Notes: generated by a model from the letters alone, not told the origin. A stretch of 22,363 bases of DNA from SPCO01 sp964427285 (GCA_964427285.1 CAYRTS010000049.1:1-22363); one strand, 5' to 3'. Numbered from the stretch's first letter, positions 1-8,304 are shown. Translations and numbers: made by a program.

Positions 1-1889
1 ATGACCTTGTGCCCGGCGATACCAACCGGTCGCAGGACGTGTTCGTCCATGATCGCTTGACCGGTGCGACGCTTCTGCTGCCGGTCGTGGGAACCAAGCC
101 GGGGCCAGCCGGCGGGCGCGCGTCGGACCCCGCGATCAGCCCGGATGGCGGGTTCGTCGCGTTCACGTACCACCCGTCGCCCGGCAGGGGCACCAGCGAT
201 GGGCCGATCCAGCCGGTCGTCCTCCTGTGGGAGGCTGCCACGGGCAGCACGCGGTTCGTTTCAATCGACAATGATTTCGAGCCCGCCTATGGGAGCTCGG
301 AGCCGGCCATCTCCGAAGGCGGCCGGTTCGTGGCCTTCACGTCGACCAATTCGGCGATCACATCGGGCGACAACAACGAGCGAGCCGATGTGTTCCGGTT
401 CGATGCGAGAACAGGCGACACCATTCTCGTCTCCCAGACTCCATCGCAGACCTCGCCAAATGGGACGAGCCGGAGCCCGGTCATTTCTGCCGACGGGAAC
501 ATCGTTGCGTTCGTGTCTGATGCGCCGAACGTCCTCATTCCGGATCCTCCTCCGAAGGCGACGCCGACGCCAGCGCCGCCGCCTTCACCGTCGCCGTCCG
601 GCCCGTTCCTCCTCAGCCTCCCGGACGCAGGCGAGAGCATCGTCGGTGGTGGAATCGGTCCCGGGGGGGGCGAGGTGGGGGGGCAGGCCGTCTTGCTCGT
701 CTCCCAGGTGTACGCCCGAAACGTGGCGGCGGCTGCCACCGAGCTCATCAGCATGACCCCGTTCGGCGCGCCCGGGTCGGGGCCGTCGATGGATCCAGCC
801 ATCTCCGCCGACGGCACCGTGATCGCGTTCGTCTCCTTTGGCTCGGACCTTGCCCCGGGGGATCCTGACTCCGCGGGGGACATCTACATCCGCGAGCGGA
901 ACTTCGCCCGAACCTCTCTGCTCACCGCCGATATGCCCGATGCGGGCCACATCGCGATGTCTGGCGACAGCCGGTTCATCGTGTTTGCGTCGGCGACGGA
1001 TCCGGCGAATGATGGGGTCGAGGTCTACCATCGTGACCGGTTCGATGGCGAGACCATCCATATCTCGGTCGCCGTCGGTGGCGGGAACGGCGGCGCCAAC
1101 AACCTGGGGCCGGTGGTGTCGGCGGACGGGCGGGTGACTGCGTGGTCGTCGACGTCTGATCGGCTGATCGCGGGCGACGGCAATGGACTCGGAGACGTGT
1201 TTGTCCGCGACCTGCCACCCGCCGGAATCATTGAGCCGGCGGCACTCGATTTCGGAACCCGCGCCATCGGAACGACGGCCCCGCCCGCTGCGACGACGCT
1301 GACGAGCGTGGGCTGGACGCCACTCGGCTCGATCGCTGTGACCATTGTTGGCGGTGACGCACTGGACTTCGGGATCGTGTTTGATGGCTGCACCGGGCGG
1401 GTCCTGCCGCGACCGCAATCGTGCACCGTGACGGTCCAATTCAGCCCGCTCGCGGTGGGCCCGCGCGCCTCCTCGGTCGTGATCAGCGACGACGGTATCG
1501 GCTCGCCGCACACGGTGCGCCTGACCGGCGCGGGCTCGAATGCGGAGCTGATCCTCGATCCGCCCATCGGTCCACCGGGGATTGTCACGATCGCGGAGGG
1601 CAAGGGCTTCCCGCCGAACACCGAACTCGCGATCGAGTGGTCCGTGGGCATCAACGAGCGGCGCGCGGCGCCGGTCGTGACGGACGGCCTCGGCGACTTT
1701 CGGACCCAGGTGCTCTTGTTCCACCACGATATCGAGGGTCCACGAGATCTGATCGTCAGCGCGGCCAATGGGACCGCGTTCCTGCCCATTTCGGTGAGCT
1801 TCTTTGTCTCCAAGCCGACGAGCCAATCTCCGCGCTTTGACCCGATGAGCGTCGGTCTTGAGCCTCCTCGCGGGTTCTTCCTGCGATGA
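1..1889 (+). CDS. TolB-like beta-propeller protein with ASH and Ig-like C-terminal domains (5' end outside window)
   Basis: The frame is open to the left edge: the residues before the GTG at 9 read D-L-V, completing the propeller phrase DLVPGDTN, so the gene begins upstream and that GTG is internal. Counting from 9, repeated PD40/WD40-like blades have the pattern S-A-D-G-x-x-x-A-F-x-S (about 42-55, 99-112, 158-171, 264-277, 317-329, 370-381), alternating with D-V-F-V-x-D strands. A Pro/Thr/Ser segment (about 179-199) is inserted inside the propeller. Residues about 408-515 look like an ASPM/SPD-2/Hydin (choice-of-anchor) beta-sandwich (I-E-P-A-A-L-D-F-G start, C-T-V-T-V-Q-F-S-P core). Residues 516-610 look like an Ig-type domain. 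Families of this architecture are extracellular binding or adhesion proteins; no catalytic residues are evident. The substrate is unknown. It precedes the SH3b and C39 genes on the same strand. Confidence 0.85.
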   Translation, partial: DLVPGDTNRSQDVFVHDRLTGATLLLPVVGTKPGPAGGRASDPAISPDGGFVAFTYHPSPGRGTSDGPIQPVVLLWEAATGSTRFVSIDNDFEPAYGSSEPAISEGGRFVAFTSTNSAITSGDNNERADVFRFDARTGDTILVSQTPSQTSPNGTSRSPVISADGNIVAFVSDAPNVLIPDPPPKATPTPAPPPSPSPSGPFLLSLPDAGESIVGGGIGPGGGEVGGQAVLLVSQVYARNVAAAATELISMTPFGAPGSGPSMDPAISADGTVIAFVSFGSDLAPGDPDSAGDIYIRERNFARTSLLTADMPDAGHIAMSGDSRFIVFASATDPANDGVEVYHRDRFDGETIHISVAVGGGNGGANNLGPVVSADGRVTAWSSTSDRLIAGDGNGLGDVFVRDLPPAGIIEPAALDFGTRAIGTTAPPAATTLTSVGWTPLGSIAVTIVGGDALDFGIVFDGCTGRVLPRPQSCTVTVQFSPLAVGPRASSVVISDDGIGSPHTVRLTGAGSNAELILDPPIGPPGIVTIAEGKGFPPNTELAIEWSVGINERRAAPVVTDGLGDFRTQVLLFHHDIEGPRDLIVSAANGTAFLPISVSFFVSKPTSQSPRFDPMSVGLEPPRGFFLR

Positions 1890-1968
1890 GGTCTGTATGC
1901 TGGCCCCCGGGTGATCCGCGAGTGGGATCGGAGCCCGCCGTGAGAGAGCCAACGCTGGGGATCCGCAC

Positions 1969-3021
1969 GTGATCGTTGTTGCCGGGTTGTTCGGGAAGAT
2001 CGCCGCGGCGGTCGGCGGTCCTCCAATGCTTGCTGGGCTCGTCATCGGCGGGCTCGTCGTTGGCGGCCTCGGAGGAGCGTTCGCCGGCGGCGCCCTGGAT
2101 CCTGGCCGATCGGCCGGCCCAACTGGTGCGACCCTCGAGATCTATCCGTGCCCGGGCGCCGGATCGCCGATGGCGGAGGTCGCCAGCGGTCAGCGGATGC
2201 TCGCGACTGGCCGGTCCAGCGACGGCGCATGGCTTCGGGTCCATTTCCCGCTGCCGGGTCGGTCGGAGGGCTGGGTGGAGGCTGCAGCAATCAACCTGGA
2301 GCAGGCCGCGGATGGACTGCCCGTAGTTCCGTGCAGTCCGGAGGTGCCGCCGTCGGACGCGATCCCTGCGGCCCCGATCACGATCGCGGCAGCCAACTCG
2401 CCGTCCCCCGGTCCGAGCGTCGAGCCGGCCGCGACACCGACGCCCGCTCCCGCTGCCACCCCGACCCCGTCGCCGACCGCCACACCTTCGCCCACACCGA
2501 CCGCGAAGCCGACCGCCAAACCAACGGCCCGACCCACGCCGAAGGCCACTCCGAAACCGACGCCGAAGCCCACCCCGAAGCCCACACCGAAACCGACGGC
2601 CACGCCCATCCCGACACCGAGCCCCAGGACCACGCCATCTCCGTCGCCCACATCAAGTGACAAGGTGCCCCCGGTGATCGGGGCGGCTAATCCCAACGGT
2701 ACCAAGGGCCCGTACTACATGAACCAGCTCCAGGAGTGCGGCCCGTACTCCATAGAATTTGGGGCAATTGTCGATGACGACGAGTCCGGGGTGGCGAGTG
2801 TCACGCTGCGGCTGAGGAACGCCCAAGGTCAGGTCGTAAGCCAGAGGGCCATGACGCAGAGCGGGAACTCCTGGTCCGTCACGGTTGCCGCCACGAGCCT
2901 TGCCCTTGGTAACTACTTGTTCGAATTCCGTGCCCTCGACAAGGCTGGGAACGCCGCCGTTGTGGCACATCCGTCGTTGAATTTCACGGTGTACGAGATG
3001 TGTGGACCTAGCTCGTCATGA
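1969..3021 (+). CDS. Membrane-anchored SH3b / Pro-Thr linker / Ig-like protein
   Basis: A 350-residue protein with a GTG start. Residues 1-42 are a hydrophobic Gly-rich segment, probably a signal anchor. Residues about 53-121 resemble a bacterial SH3 domain (L-E-I-Y-P-C-P-G start, G-A-W-L-R-V and G-W-V-E strands). Residues about 142-230 are a low-complexity PT/KPT linker. Residues about 231-345 form an Ig/FN3-like beta-sandwich (D-D-D-E-S-G-V-A-S-V-T-L, D-K-A-G-N-A). SH3b domains commonly bind cell-wall or polysaccharide, so a wall- or surface-associated role is inferred; no enzyme motif is present. The stop overlaps the start of the C39-like gene by ATGA (3018-3021), so the two are probably translationally coupled. 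The start is uncertain because no strong ribosome-binding site precedes 1969. Confidence 0.75.
   Translation: MIVVAGLFGKIAAAVGGPPMLAGLVIGGLVVGGLGGAFAGGALDPGRSAGPTGATLEIYPCPGAGSPMAEVASGQRMLATGRSSDGAWLRVHFPLPGRSEGWVEAAAINLEQAADGLPVVPCSPEVPPSDAIPAAPITIAAANSPSPGPSVEPAATPTPAPAATPTPSPTATPSPTPTAKPTAKPTARPTPKATPKPTPKPTPKPTPKPTATPIPTPSPRTTPSPSPTSSDKVPPVIGAANPNGTKGPYYMNQLQECGPYSIEFGAIVDDDESGVASVTLRLRNAQGQVVSQRAMTQSGNSWSVTVAATSLALGNYLFEFRALDKAGNAAVVAHPSLNFTVYEMCGPSSS
2392..2658 (+). repeat. In-frame Pro-Thr-Lys low-complexity repeat
   Basis: This segment encodes about 89 residues built from short PTP, PTA and KPTP units, densest at about 2497-2600 where KPTP repeats in tandem. It keeps the reading frame of the SH3b protein. 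It looks like an extended wall-spanning linker rather than an independent repeat element. Confidence 0.8.
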
Positions 3022-5018
3022 TTGCCCTCCTCCCCAAGCTCGGCGTGTTCTTCGCCACCGCGCTGGTCGCTGGCTCGGTCGCCGTGGTTGCGACCTCCGC
3101 GGGACAGCCCAGCGGTCCTGTTTCCAGCGCCGGGCAACGACCCGACTTCGTCCTCACCGAAGGGGTCGACACGCCGGGCGACACCCCCGGGGAGGCTCCC
3201 CAGCCTCCGTCCGCGTCGGCGCCGGCGGCCGCCCTGGCCGCGTTCGACCTCATCGAAGCTGCCGCTCCGGCGCCGACCCCGGTCGTGATCCCCGGCCTTC
3301 CCCCCGCCGACTTGGCCCTGGCGGCCGGCGCACTTCTTGATCCACCACCGGCGAGCTGGCTGAATCCCTCCGGGTTCCCGAGGATCGCCCCGGTGACCCA
3401 GTTCGATGGCGGCCCGTTCCAGGGCGCCAACTGCACGCTCGCCGCCGGGGCGATGCTGGCCAGGCTTGGCTTCGGCGTCGTCACCACCGGCTCCATCCTC
3501 CGCACGCTCCAGGACGACCAGGTCGGCGGTACCGGGCTGGATGACCTGGCCACCGCCCTGTGGCGTGGGTACGGGATTGAATTCAAGTACGGGCTGCTCC
3601 GACCGGAACAACTCAAGAGCCTCCTCGCCGCGGGGTACGGTGCCGTCATCCAGGGCGAATATGGCCTGATCCCCGAGCCGCTCAAGCTGCAGCCAGGGTT
3701 CTCCGGCGGTCACGCCATCTTCCTCGATGGCTACTACGGCGAGGGCCCGACGCCGGCCTATTACGTGATCGACCCGATCGGACGACCCAACGCCTATGAA
3801 GGCGAGTGGTGGCCGGCCTCGATCATCGACGACTTCGGAAAGGCGCTCGGCGGCGGCAACCACATCCGCGCAGCCTGGGTCTTCCCGCCGGGCGGGACGC
3901 CTCCCGAGATCATTGGTCCGGACATCGTGGCGCTCCCGCCGTCCGGCGGCGAGAAGCCCGACCCGGGCGTTACACCCGGCCCGTCGGTTTCGCCCGGAGC
4001 CAGTGCATCGATCGAGCCGGGCGCGTCCGGGTCGCCCGATCCGGGATCCAGCCCGACGGCTGCGCCGCCTGGCGGACTCCCCGAACCCGGCGACGCCGAA
4101 CCAGCCAAGCCCGTCCCCGCAACGGGGATCGACGGCACCGTCGTCATGGGCGGGCTCGATCTCATCCCATACCTGTCCTACTGCGCCCTCTCGCCCCCGC
4201 CAGCCGGTTGTCCGGCCGGCATCCCGGGCATCTTCGAGAAGGTTCCGATCCTCGTCAGCCTCTTCGCCGGCCCGGACATTGAGGTCGTCTTCGTCGATTC
4301 AGATCGTCCGAACGTGGCGCTCGTCGGGTTCACCGTGGATCCGCCGGCTGGCTCGGACGTGGTCTTCTGGGAGGCGGACGGAACGCCGGCGGACATCCGC
4401 CATGCGTCGTCGATGGCGTCGCTGAACATCCTTGGCAAGACGGTCATCGCCGCAAAACTCGATGTCCTCGCCTCGACCACCTACCATTTCCAGGTGATTG
4501 CAGGGGACGGGCTTGGCGGTTCGCAGAGCGAAGTCGGGACGTTCAGCACCGCGGACGGCGTCGCCGCCTTTGAGGTGGCACTCGCGACCGCCCCCAACCC
4601 GGTCTTCGAGCTGGCTACCGGGTTTTCGCCCTACCTGCGTCTTGCATCGGGCAGTTTCGCGGAGCCGCTCATCCGCCAGTCGACCCCGTGTCGCTCGATC
4701 ATCCTGTTCGGCACGCTTGACTTCTGTAACGATCTGCGCGTGGTCCAGGTCGCCGATGTCTGCCAGCGTGCCCAGGTCTCCTACGAACTCGTCGGCGTGA
4801 GCCATTCGGGCGTGCTGATCCGGGCGTTTCCGGTCGTGCCGGGCGTCGATCCCGCCGGTGCGGTCGTCCTCTCAACGGTCCTCGAGGTGGCTGGCGCGGC
4901 CGGATCGGACGAGGTCAGCGTGGGCTGTCTCGCCTCGGGCGTGTCGTACCACATCGTGCTCGACGCCTTGGGCGATGATCGCGGGATCCTGGCGTCGCGC
5001 ATCGTGACGGTGCCGTAG
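3018..5018 (+). CDS. Secreted/anchored peptidase C39-like protein with C-terminal beta-sandwich domains
   Basis: A 666-residue protein. Residues 1-29 are a signal peptide or anchor. Residues about 113-297 match the peptidase C39-like papain fold: Cys139 in Q-G-A-N-C-T-L-A-A-G-A-M, His232 in S-G-G-H-A-I-F-L-D-G-Y, and Asp252 in Y-V-I-D-P-I-G-R-P, in the order expected for a Cys-His-Asp triad, with Gln128 or Gln135 as oxyanion candidate. The W-L-N-P-S-G-F-P-R-I-x-P-V-T-Q-F lead-in is typical of these domains. A Pro/Gly/Ser linker follows (about 310-365), then two beta-rich regions, one FN3-like (T-Y-H-F-Q-V-I-A-G-D-G near 495). The start is fixed by the ATGA overlap with the SH3b gene. The role is inferred to be extracellular peptide hydrolysis or peptide-bond processing of surface proteins; the substrate is unknown. 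Confidence 0.8.
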   Translation: MIALLPKLGVFFATALVAGSVAVVATSAGQPSGPVSSAGQRPDFVLTEGVDTPGDTPGEAPQPPSASAPAAALAAFDLIEAAAPAPTPVVIPGLPPADLALAAGALLDPPPASWLNPSGFPRIAPVTQFDGGPFQGANCTLAAGAMLARLGFGVVTTGSILRTLQDDQVGGTGLDDLATALWRGYGIEFKYGLLRPEQLKSLLAAGYGAVIQGEYGLIPEPLKLQPGFSGGHAIFLDGYYGEGPTPAYYVIDPIGRPNAYEGEWWPASIIDDFGKALGGGNHIRAAWVFPPGGTPPEIIGPDIVALPPSGGEKPDPGVTPGPSVSPGASASIEPGASGSPDPGSSPTAAPPGGLPEPGDAEPAKPVPATGIDGTVVMGGLDLIPYLSYCALSPPPAGCPAGIPGIFEKVPILVSLFAGPDIEVVFVDSDRPNVALVGFTVDPPAGSDVVFWEADGTPADIRHASSMASLNILGKTVIAAKLDVLASTTYHFQVIAGDGLGGSQSEVGTFSTADGVAAFEVALATAPNPVFELATGFSPYLRLASGSFAEPLIRQSTPCRSIILFGTLDFCNDLRVVQVADVCQRAQVSYELVGVSHSGVLIRAFPVVPGVDPAGAVVLSTVLEVAGAAGSDEVSVGCLASGVSYHIVLDALGDDRGILASRIVTVP

Positions 5019-5047
5019 CGGCGAACCGCGGACAAGTCCAGAGGTCG

Positions 5048-5072
5048 GGTGCTCAATTCACAGTTGAGCACC
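5048..5072. repeat. 9-bp inverted repeat with 7-nt loop
   Basis: GGTGCTCAA at 5048-5056 is perfectly complementary to TTGAGCACC at 5064-5072. It lies 30 bp after the C39-like gene stop but has no T-run on either side. The 3' part (CAGTTGAGCACC, 5061-5072) recurs with one mismatch at 5154-5165. It could be a weak terminator or a protein-binding site. Confidence 0.5.
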
Positions 5073-5280
5073 TACGATGAACCGGACTGTTTCGATCCTC
5101 AGGTTGCGGTCTGGTCGGTCGGCCGAGCGGGCTCGTCGTCCGAGATCAACTGGCAGTTGAGCGCCGCTGACAGGCCGGACTCAGCACCCCTTGTGGCGTG
5201 GAGCTTGCGCTCGATCGCATAACCGCGTCCACGGACGGGTACAGGACCTCGAGGCCGGTCGGGCGGCTCATCAGCCGAAT

Positions 5281-5316
5281 CTCACGCTCAGGGAGCGTGA
5301 GAATCCTGCCGGATTC
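5281..5316. terminator. Overlapping hairpins, possible terminator
   Basis: CTCACGCTC (5281-5289) pairs perfectly with GAGCGTGAG (5293-5301) over a 3-nt loop. GAATCC (5301-5306) pairs with GGATTC (5311-5316) over a 4-nt loop. The second stem begins at the last base of the first, so the two share position 5301. Neither has a clear T-run. The position between two converging genes favours a bidirectional terminator or processing structure. Confidence 0.4.
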
Positions 5317-5446
5317 GCCCCATTCGTGCCACGCGGGCCGGGATTTCATCGATACCCGTCTGGTGGCGTGGTTATGCGGAGATCGGCCACCCTCTGCGAA
5401 TCCGCGCGGAACGTGGACAGCGCCCCGTGCTGGTGCGGTGCGAGCG

Positions 5447-7111
5447 CTACCGCGGCCGCTCCACCCGAACGTCGTCGATCGCGGCCTCGATCAGGCTGTC
5501 CCGTGCCGCATCCCGGGCGACAAAAACGATCCGAACAGACTGCCCGGCCCACCCCGTGAGCGACACGCGTGCGGTCGACCAGGCGCCGTCGACGTCAGCG
5601 GCCCGGCCGAGCGTCTCGAATACGAGCGAGCGCACCCCAGTCATAGTCTCCACCCATACCTCCAGCCCGTCGGCGCTGGTGGCCGTCGAGCCGTGGGCGA
5701 AGGTGTAGCGGAAGCTGAGCCGGCCGAATGCTGCAGGATCGGCCGGCAGCGCGATCAGTGGCGAGCGAAACGTCGTCGAGCCACCGTCGACGTCATTGGA
5801 GCCAGCCGACGCGCCCGCCGCGAGCCCCGTCGCAAAGCCGGACCGACCAGATGTCGGCGTCGACAGCTGCTTCGCACCATTCGAGGCGGTCCCCTGCGGA
5901 TCTCCCCACTGCCAGCTGCCCCGGATGGCCGTGTCCGTGCGGTAGGGGTTCACCTGCCAGCCGCCACGGACGACCTCGAAGTCGTCGAAGAAGACGCCGC
6001 AGTTGAGCCGCGTCCGCGCCGCGCCGAGCGGTTCATACGGGCAATTCGCCCGTTCGATGAGGTACAGCAGCGCCTCGCGGTTGCGCGCGGTCTGGGCGCC
6101 AATCCGTTCGTCCGGCGGGTAATGGTCGGCCCACACCGTGTCCTGCGGGACCGGGTAGAGCTCGAAGGTGAAGGTGAAGATGCGCTGGCGGCCGTACATC
6201 CAGTCCATCTGGTTGCCGTCATTGACGTAGACGTCCGAGGACTGCATCGGCCGATAGCCGTTCCGGTCGGCCATCGCCTGGGCCAGCGCCCGGAACGCCG
6301 CGCTGTCGTCCTGCGACATGTCCGCCGGGCGGTTGGCAGTCGTGTAGCCATATGGGTAGAGGATCCGCTCGCCGTTCGAGTGCAACGTCAGGTGGGTCCG
6401 GATCTGCTGCCGCCCGCCAACGATCCGGCTCTGCACGAAGTCCCGGAGCGCGCGGGTCTCGGGCGCCGAAAAAGCGGATGGACCGTGATAGGTCCGGGCC
6501 GCCGGGTCGCCCGACGATCCGCCGCAGCAATTCCAGCGGTAGCCGTAGTTGCGATTGAGATCGGTACCGACCGCCGACGTGCCTGCATTGGGCTGGCGGT
6601 TCTTGCGCCACGCGCGGTACGGGTCACCGCTGAGATCGAACACGAAGCCGTCGGGATTGAGCGCGAATATGAACCAGATCTCCCGTTCATCCACGAGGGC
6701 CCTGACCCGCGGATCGGTGGCGTACTCGTCAGCCAGGACGTGGAACAGGTAGAGCGCCTGCTCGACGGTGAGGTGCTCCCGGGCATGCTGCAGGGCGTCA
6801 ATCAGGACTTCGGGCTCGTCCTCGTCCACGCTGACGCGGTCGCTGACCTTGGCGGCCCAGATCGGACGACCCTCGTGGCTGAGCCCGATGGAGAAGACGT
6901 CGACGAGCGTCGGGTGCGCGACCTCGACCGCGGTGATGTCGGCGACCATCTCCGCGAGGCTGTGGTATCTGGCGTCGCGCGCCGGGAAGTCGGGTTCGGC
7001 CGCCGTTGCTTCTACCGCGAACGGCGAGGTCGGTGCCAGGGCCATGACGGCCGTCAGCGTCATGAGCAAGACGCGTCGGCTGCCGAAGCGGGCACGGGGA
7101 CGCGTGTGCAT
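5447..7111 (-). CDS. Secreted M14-family zinc carboxypeptidase
   Basis: A 554-residue protein. The ATG at 7111 is chosen because it opens a clean signal peptide (basic M-H-T-R-P-R-A-R-F-G, hydrophobic core, cleavage near residue 38); the frame continues upstream without a family-like sequence. The M14 motifs are in order: zinc-binding H109-A-R-E112, N-P-D-G-F at 152-156, D-L-N-R-N-Y at 184-189 (substrate-binding Asn/Arg), third zinc ligand His244 in T-L-H-S-N-G-E, and catalytic Glu317 in F-T-F-E-L-Y-P. The catalytic domain spans about 48-355. A C-terminal beta-sandwich (about 365-554, starting D-D-F-E and containing W-Q-W-G-D-P-Q-G-T) resembles accessory jelly-roll domains of secreted hydrolases. 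The enzyme probably removes C-terminal residues from extracellular peptides; its side-chain preference cannot be read. It is divergent from the zinc-ribbon gene. Confidence 0.92.
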   Translation of the reverse strand: MHTRPRARFGSRRVLLMTLTAVMALAPTSPFAVEATAAEPDFPARDARYHSLAEMVADITAVEVAHPTLVDVFSIGLSHEGRPIWAAKVSDRVSVDEDEPEVLIDALQHAREHLTVEQALYLFHVLADEYATDPRVRALVDEREIWFIFALNPDGFVFDLSGDPYRAWRKNRQPNAGTSAVGTDLNRNYGYRWNCCGGSSGDPAARTYHGPSAFSAPETRALRDFVQSRIVGGRQQIRTHLTLHSNGERILYPYGYTTANRPADMSQDDSAAFRALAQAMADRNGYRPMQSSDVYVNDGNQMDWMYGRQRIFTFTFELYPVPQDTVWADHYPPDERIGAQTARNREALLYLIERANCPYEPLGAARTRLNCGVFFDDFEVVRGGWQVNPYRTDTAIRGSWQWGDPQGTASNGAKQLSTPTSGRSGFATGLAAGASAGSNDVDGGSTTFRSPLIALPADPAAFGRLSFRYTFAHGSTATSADGLEVWVETMTGVRSLVFETLGRAADVDGAWSTARVSLTGWAGQSVRIVFVARDAARDSLIEAAIDDVRVERPR

Positions 7112-7239
7112 GTACCCAAGGGTGGGACTCGGCGGACACCAGCGCAACCCGGGGCCCGGGGCGTTCGTTCGGCGTCTCCACCGATAGCGTGCGCGTTGTA
7201 CCGTGAGCGCGCGCAACATGGCCGATGACGGAGTGCGAC

Positions 7240-8265
7240 ATGGTCTGTCAGAAATGCGGATTCGAGAACGAGCCAGGGGCCGAGTTCTGCGGCTCGTGCG
7301 GGACGTTTCTCGAGTGGGCGGGCGAGGCCACTGCCGACGATCCCGCGGTCCCCGGCGAGATCGCGACTGTCCCGGCCCCAGTCGCGGGTGCCCCGGTCGC
7401 GGCGCCGACCGGGCCGGTTCCGGTCCCCACCACACCGGTTCAGCCGACCCCGGTGACCCAGGCGACGGCCACCCCTACACCCCCTCCGCCCGAACTGATC
7501 GGGCCGCCGTGTCCGGTCTGCGCCAAGCCCGTGCCCCGGGGACGGACGTTCTGCCCGCATTGCGGCGCCGACACCAAGGCACCGCAACCCGGTGCGCGCG
7601 CCGCCGTCGTCGATCTGCCGGACCCAGACCGGCGTCGGCCCTCGATCGGGTTGGGGCCGATCATCCTCGTGGCAGCGTTTTTCGGCGTGGCAGTCACGGC
7701 CTTCGTGTTCCTGCCGAGGATCATCGGCGACCGCGGGCTCCCCTCGCAGGCGACGAGCGCCCCAACGGCGTCGGCGGCGCCGACAGCGAAGCCATCCCCC
7801 AGCGCCTCCGAAGCGCCCTCGGAAGCGCCCACACCGCCAGCCGAGTCCCTCGAGCCATCCGAATCCCCGGAGCCGACACCGACCCCATTGGGGAACGAGC
7901 CGCCCGTCGGCGCCGTAGCCAAGGCCGCCATCATCAGCTTCGTCGGGGAGTTCGATGCGGCCTATCGAGTCGGCGATTCCGCCTTCCTGATCGACCACCT
8001 GGACCCTGCGGTCATCAAGGCCTACAGCGAGTCGGCCTGCCGCAAGTCGATCGAATCGTTTGCCAAGTCCGATTTCACGACCACCGTGGACTCGGTCAGC
8101 GGGCCGGAGGTGTGGACCTACACGCCCAAGAACGGGAAGAGCACGATCATCTCCGTGGCCTACACAATCAAGGGCGAGCGAACCCGCGCGGGCGTCACGA
8201 AGGCACTCGGAATGCACCTCTCGTTCAAGGACGGCCGCTTCTTCTGGTTCGCCAGCAGTTGCTGA
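7240..8265 (+). CDS. Double zinc-ribbon single-pass membrane protein
   Basis: A 341-residue protein. ATG 7240 is preferred over ATG 7225 because GGAG lies about 7 nt before it and the zinc ribbon begins at once. Zinc ribbon 1 uses Cys3/Cys6 and Cys17/Cys20; zinc ribbon 2 uses Cys91/Cys94 and Cys105/Cys108. They are separated by a Pro/Ala/Thr-rich linker. A transmembrane helix follows at about 138-159, then a Ser/Pro/Glu-rich linker (about 168-226), then an exported domain (about 227-341). That domain resembles an NTF2-like alpha+beta fold: predicted helices around F-V-G-E-F-D-A-A-Y, then strands ending G-R-F-F-W-F. This topology is a recurrent uncharacterised type in high-GC bacteria; inside-to-outside sensing is a guess. 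The two terminal cysteine motifs are intact. No operon partner is obvious. Confidence 0.75.
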   Translation: MVCQKCGFENEPGAEFCGSCGTFLEWAGEATADDPAVPGEIATVPAPVAGAPVAAPTGPVPVPTTPVQPTPVTQATATPTPPPPELIGPPCPVCAKPVPRGRTFCPHCGADTKAPQPGARAAVVDLPDPDRRRPSIGLGPIILVAAFFGVAVTAFVFLPRIIGDRGLPSQATSAPTASAAPTAKPSPSASEAPSEAPTPPAESLEPSESPEPTPTPLGNEPPVGAVAKAAIISFVGEFDAAYRVGDSAFLIDHLDPAVIKAYSESACRKSIESFAKSDFTTTVDSVSGPEVWTYTPKNGKSTIISVAYTIKGERTRAGVTKALGMHLSFKDGRFFWFASSC

Positions 8266-8304
8266 GCGCCTCCGATCCAGTGTGAGCCCGTCGGTGATGA
8301 GGCC

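Larger units (their letters stand above)
5019..5446. other. 428-bp convergent intergenic region, no convincing gene
   Basis: This gap lies between the 3' ends of the C39-like gene (+) and the carboxypeptidase gene (-). I find no ORF with a family-like composition. A 27-codon frame at 5077-5160 has no ribosome-binding site. The stretch holds three inverted repeats (5048-5072, 5281-5301, 5301-5316) and the direct repeat CAGTTGAGC at 5061 and 5154. Confidence 0.6.

Noticed and set aside
2392..2658. Possible CRISPR or minisatellite array
   Set aside because: The units are short, degenerate and in frame (PTP/KPTP codons), with no spacers. It is a protein linker.
5077..5160. A 27-codon ORF after a TACGAT hexamer
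   Set aside because: There is no ribosome-binding site, the composition is Arg/Ser-rich without a family-like pattern, and the stop lies in an inverted repeat. A regulatory reading of the region is preferred.
5019..5446. A tRNA or other structural RNA in the convergent gap
   Set aside because: No T-arm (GGTTCGAATCC-like) sequence or cloverleaf pairing was found; only isolated hairpins are present.
5198..7228. A 676-codon open frame on the + strand opposite the carboxypeptidase gene
   Set aside because: It lies antisense to a gene with full M14 motifs, is rich in Arg/Val/Asp with no domain signature, and is an expected product of high-GC codon bias. Similar long antisense frames at 585-2045, 7060-8316, 14175-15560 and 19856-21181 were rejected for the same reason.
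8266..8304. A cobalamin riboswitch upstream of the mutase genes
   Set aside because: Only 39 bp lie before the large subunit and 65 bp before the small subunit, too short for the element, and no B12-box-like sequence was seen.
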